Source of the DNA: Alphaproteobacteria bacterium
GTDB taxonomy: Bacteria > Pseudomonadota > Alphaproteobacteria > Caedimonadales > UBA9215
Direction of reading: 5' to 3'
NCBI GenBank assembly: GCA_024281375.1
Contig: JAJSAD010000007.1
Coordinates: 1-34,882, forward strand
DNA length: 34,882 bases
Shown: positions 32,723-34,882 of the stretch, one piece after another
Numbering within the stretch: position 1 is the first letter of the stretch
Layout: every line of letters starts with the position of its first letter
Made by a program: the position numbers and the translations under genes
Notes under the pieces: model-generated
The model's input: the letters and a program-made list of their open reading frames with translations, nothing else
What the model was told of the DNA's origin: nothing
Database searches by the model: none

Positions 32723-33349
32723 TTAAAGAAACTTAGAGCTGATATCACTTCTGAAAAACCTCTCTAGTCTGTAAAACGCGGCCAAAAGTAGTGAGGAGGC
32801 AGAGGATGCCAAAGAGAAGAGCGAGCTCGGGGAAAATTGAGGAAAGAAACACATAGCACCTAGGAAAAGACAGGTCTCAAATCCTTCGCAGATGCCTCCC
32901 AGATAATAAAAGGATTTTTTGCCGCGCTTGCTACTTTGAATATTGTGTTTAGCGCTTAAAATCGCATAGGCCAAAAAGGATGTCATAGCCCCAGTCATGG
33001 CAAATATTAAAAAGGCGGCGCTGAGAGTATAAGTGGGATCATAGAAACAAAAGGCAAGGGGAATACCGGGATAGATAATAAAATCTGATACAATATCAAC
33101 ATACCCTCCAAAATCGGTCATTTTTGTGGACCGGGCAACACCGCCATCTAAGCCATCACTCAGGCGGTTCAGGATAAACAAGATGCCTCCTAAAAAGGGA
33201 TTTCCCAGAGCAATAGCGGCCATAGCCCCCAGACCAAAGAGAAATCCCATAAGGGTTATGGTATTGGCAGAAATCTTGAGCTTTGCGATACCAGCACCTA
33301 CTTTTGTTAGGGGCGGGTCGATTAAGGGTCGTATATAAACATCAATCAT
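32723..33349 (-). CDS. CDP-alcohol phosphatidyltransferase family protein
   Basis: These integral membrane enzymes transfer a phosphatidyl group from CDP-diacylglycerol to an alcohol in phospholipid synthesis. The 208-residue protein has about six helices and the family signature spanning SDGLDGGVARSTKMTDFGGY and VDIVSDF, with the Asp residues that bind metal and CDP. The spacing after Ala-Arg is one residue shorter than in PgsA, and the acceptor alcohol cannot be assigned. The preceding ISANTITLMGFLFGLGA segment is also typical. It is part of a minus-strand cluster with coq7 and dsbB, 21 bases after the coq7 end. Confidence 0.88.
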   Translation of the reverse strand: MIDVYIRPLIDPPLTKVGAGIAKLKISANTITLMGFLFGLGAMAAIALGNPFLGGILFILNRLSDGLDGGVARSTKMTDFGGYVDIVSDFIIYPGIPLAFCFYDPTYTLSAAFLIFAMTGAMTSFLAYAILSAKHNIQSSKRGKKSFYYLGGICEGFETCLFLGAMCFFPQFSPSSLFSLASSASSLLLAAFYRLERFFRSDISSKFL

Positions 33350-33370
33350 CTGAAAGCCTCTCCTTAAAAG

Positions 33371-33922
33371 TTAAATCCGTTTTGACAAAAAAATGGCGAG
33401 CTTTGACGCGCGCTTAATGGAGCCATATAAAAGCGCGTAGCCGGGGGTTTGTTCGGCCCCATGGTCGAGGCCAATATCACGATGCTCTAGTTCTTCTTGG
33501 CGGAATCTCGCAACAGTTTCATAAAGCTCGGGCTCGGTGCCGAGGTCTTTGAGGGTTTGCTCCTGCTCGCTATAGTGCTCGTCAATGGCTTCTTCCACCG
33601 CAACGGTGCAAGCCATAGCAGCCTTTTCACCCAAGCGACCCGTGAGGTATCCCATGGCATACCCCGCTATATGCCAAAGAGGAGACAATGCCGTTGGGCG
33701 CACGTGACGATCTTGGATGAGTTTATCAAAGGTGGCGAGGTGCTCTTTTTCTTGGTCTTGCATATGGCGGATGGTATCTTCGCAAGCTGTGCCTTTGAGG
33801 GCATCAAGCTGTCCTTGATAAATTCGCACGGCGCCATATTCTCCCGCATGGTCAACGCGGATCATGGCATCTATTTGCTCCTTGGGGGGAGGAGCTCTGG
33901 GTGATCGTTTCTTAAGGACCAT
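33371..33922 (-). CDS. coq7: Demethoxyubiquinone hydroxylase COQ7 (di-iron)
   Basis: COQ7 hydroxylates a late ubiquinone precursor using a carboxylate-bridged di-iron centre. From the ATG at 33922 the product is 183 residues. Iron-ligand motifs are all present: DHAGEYGAVRIYQGQ, MQDQEKEHLATFD, VAVEEAIDEHYSEQ and FRQEELEHRDIGLDHGAE. The C-terminal membrane-binding end YGSIKRASKLAIFLSKRI is typical of the family. The frame is open 45 bases further upstream, giving 198 residues, but that overlaps dsbB by 56 bases; the chosen start overlaps it by only 11. Presence of COQ7 implies aerobic quinone-based respiration. Confidence 0.93.
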   Translation of the reverse strand: MVLKKRSPRAPPPKEQIDAMIRVDHAGEYGAVRIYQGQLDALKGTACEDTIRHMQDQEKEHLATFDKLIQDRHVRPTALSPLWHIAGYAMGYLTGRLGEKAAMACTVAVEEAIDEHYSEQEQTLKDLGTEPELYETVARFRQEELEHRDIGLDHGAEQTPGYALLYGSIKRASKLAIFLSKRI

Positions 33923-34454
33923 GACAATGATTTCCGTGCTTTCTGTTATTTTTGCAAAATGGCGCATAAAAAAGCATGGCCATAGTCAAACACGCAAAGG
34001 CGCTCAGAAGTGTAAAGAGCGCATTGTAACCCGCCATAGAAATCCCAAACAAATCCCAAGCAATAATGTCGCAGGGGATCGTGTTGCCAGCTTGGGAAAG
34101 AGTTGCTTTGAATTGGGCAAAGGTTTGGTTCAGAGTATCGATCTCAATACCTTTGCAAACCCCTGGAGGGGTAAGGATTTTTTTCTCAACAAGAACCTGA
34201 TAGGTGGCAATGCCAAAATTCACAAAGAACAGAGCCCCTGACGTAAAAATCATTGAAATCTGTTGACGAGGCTGTGGCAGGCAAGCGCCCATAAGAGCCA
34301 CCGCTATTGTCGCCATATAGGCATAACGTTGATAAAGGCAGATAATACAGGGTTTTAGGGCAAAAAAATACTCTCCGATATAGGCAGCCCCTAAGGACCC
34401 AGCGCTAAGAAGAGCAATGGCCAAGAGGATAAAGCGGGGTTTAAAAAAGGTCAT
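33912..34454 (-). CDS. dsbB: DsbB-family disulfide bond formation protein
   Basis: DsbB reoxidises the periplasmic thiol oxidase DsbA and passes electrons to quinone. The 180-residue protein has four predicted membrane helices and the first redox pair CIIC (Cys36/Cys39) followed by LYQRYAYM, whose Arg is the quinone-site residue in the family. The second redox pair lies in the periplasmic loop (PGVCKG and NTIPCD). The tail is short, basic and His-rich (KNNRKHGNHCHGP). No DsbA gene is visible in this window. It is first of the minus-strand set dsbB-coq7-CDP-alcohol transferase and diverges from the trmJ-like gene. Confidence 0.92.
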   Translation of the reverse strand: MTFFKPRFILLAIALLSAGSLGAAYIGEYFFALKPCIICLYQRYAYMATIAVALMGACLPQPRQQISMIFTSGALFFVNFGIATYQVLVEKKILTPPGVCKGIEIDTLNQTFAQFKATLSQAGNTIPCDIIAWDLFGISMAGYNALFTLLSAFACLTMAMLFYAPFCKNNRKHGNHCHGP

Positions 34455-34577
34455 TCTATTTCCTTATTATATCCTGAGTTTAACTGATTTGATTGCCTTT
34501 TTAAAGTCTTGTTGATTTGGAAGGGTGTTTTCCGTTATGGTCACTTTATATTAAGACTCTTAAAAGAAAGTGAGACC

Positions 34578-34882
34578 ATGAACCCCAAGCCTGTTGTGAT
34601 TCTCTCGAGGCCCACCTTAAGTCAGAATATTGGTTCGTGCGCGCGAGCGATGCTGAATTTTGGCCTCACGGAAATGCGGTTGATCGACCCCCAAGCCAAT
34701 TGGCTAGATAAAGATGCTCGGGCCTTAAGTGCCGATGCTGATTGCGTTTTAGAGCAAGCCAAAATCTTTAAAACTCCTGAGGAAGCTTTCGCGGACCTGC
34801 ACTGTATTTATGCAACGACCGCCAGGCCCCGGGATATGATTAAAGAAGTGGTCTCTCCGGAAGAAGCCGCCCGAGAGGTCAC
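34578..34882 (+). CDS. TrmJ-like SpoU-family RNA methyltransferase (partial)
   Basis: The gene runs off the end of the window, leaving about 101 codons. The N-terminus MNPKPVVILSRPTLSQNIGS, followed by ARAMLNFGLTEMRLIDPQANW, is the characteristic opening of SpoU/TrmH (SPOUT) 2'-O-methyltransferases: V-I-L-x-x-P-x-x-x-x-NIG-x-x-ARAM-x-NFG. The following ALSADADCVLEQAKIFKTPEEAFADLHCIYATTARPRD matches the TrmJ subgroup that modifies tRNA position 32. AAAGTGAG precedes the ATG. The methyl-donor knot lies beyond the window, so subgroup assignment is provisional. Confidence 0.85.
   Translation, partial: MNPKPVVILSRPTLSQNIGSCARAMLNFGLTEMRLIDPQANWLDKDARALSADADCVLEQAKIFKTPEEAFADLHCIYATTARPRDMIKEVVSPEEAAREV

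Overview
The window looks like a chromosomal segment of a host-associated alphaproteobacterium, most likely from the Holosporales/Rickettsiales-like intracellular lineages. This is inferred from gene content, since no rRNA is present. The strongest pointer is an ATP/ADP translocase of the Tlc/NTT type (20009-21538), a hallmark of bacteria that import host nucleotides. It sits beside alphaproteobacterial-style flagellar genes (flgF-flgG-flgA-flgH), a full mre/mrd rod-shape operon, COQ7, DsbB and Fe-superoxide dismutase. Base composition is moderately AT-rich. Several decayed genes and dispersed non-coding repeats suggest a genome undergoing reduction.

Layout, left to right. 1-1150: a small membrane-protein locus broken by a frameshift at a run of ten A, then a dispersed repeat. 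1176-4361 (minus): rod and ring genes flgF, flgG, flgA, flgH. 4453-9292 (minus): a terminator, a HigB-type toxin remnant and the tamA-tamB pair for outer-membrane protein translocation. 9413-10493 (minus): comF and grxC. 10494-11929: a 1.4-kb gene-poor island with a 98-bp tandem duplication, an IS110-type transposase remnant, two copies of a palindromic repeat and a 22-bp tandem array. 11930-13522 (plus): a large secreted protein of unknown function. 13670-19905 (plus): a heavy-metal RND efflux operon (DUF2231 protein, TolC-like channel, adaptor, pump). Its adaptor and pump are each interrupted by one in-frame TAA but are otherwise complete. 20009-22680 (plus): tlc behind a near-consensus promoter, then zapE. 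22698-22863: a second copy of the dispersed repeat. 22960-28298 (plus): mreB-mreC-mreD-mrdA-rodA. 28369-30350 (plus): two tandem secreted paralogs sharing an unrecognised C-terminal domain. 30358-30443 (minus): tRNA-Leu(UAA). 30580-31185 (plus): sodB. 31304-34454 (minus): an outer-membrane beta-barrel protein, an Ala/Gly/Thr-rich secreted protein, a CDP-alcohol phosphatidyltransferase, coq7 and dsbB. 34578-end (plus): the start of a TrmJ-like RNA methyltransferase.

The conserved genes cover envelope construction (mre/mrd, tam, dsb, phospholipid synthesis), motility, energy parasitism (tlc), respiration (coq7) and oxidative and metal stress (sodB, RND efflux). The least explained material, and the best place to look for new biology, is the set of secreted proteins without a recognised family: the 530-aa protein, the two tandem paralogs and the 193-aa protein. 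In an intracellular bacterium these are reasonable candidates for host-facing factors. The two matching nonsense codons in the efflux operon and the slippery-run frameshift at the left edge also deserve checking, as either decay or recoding.
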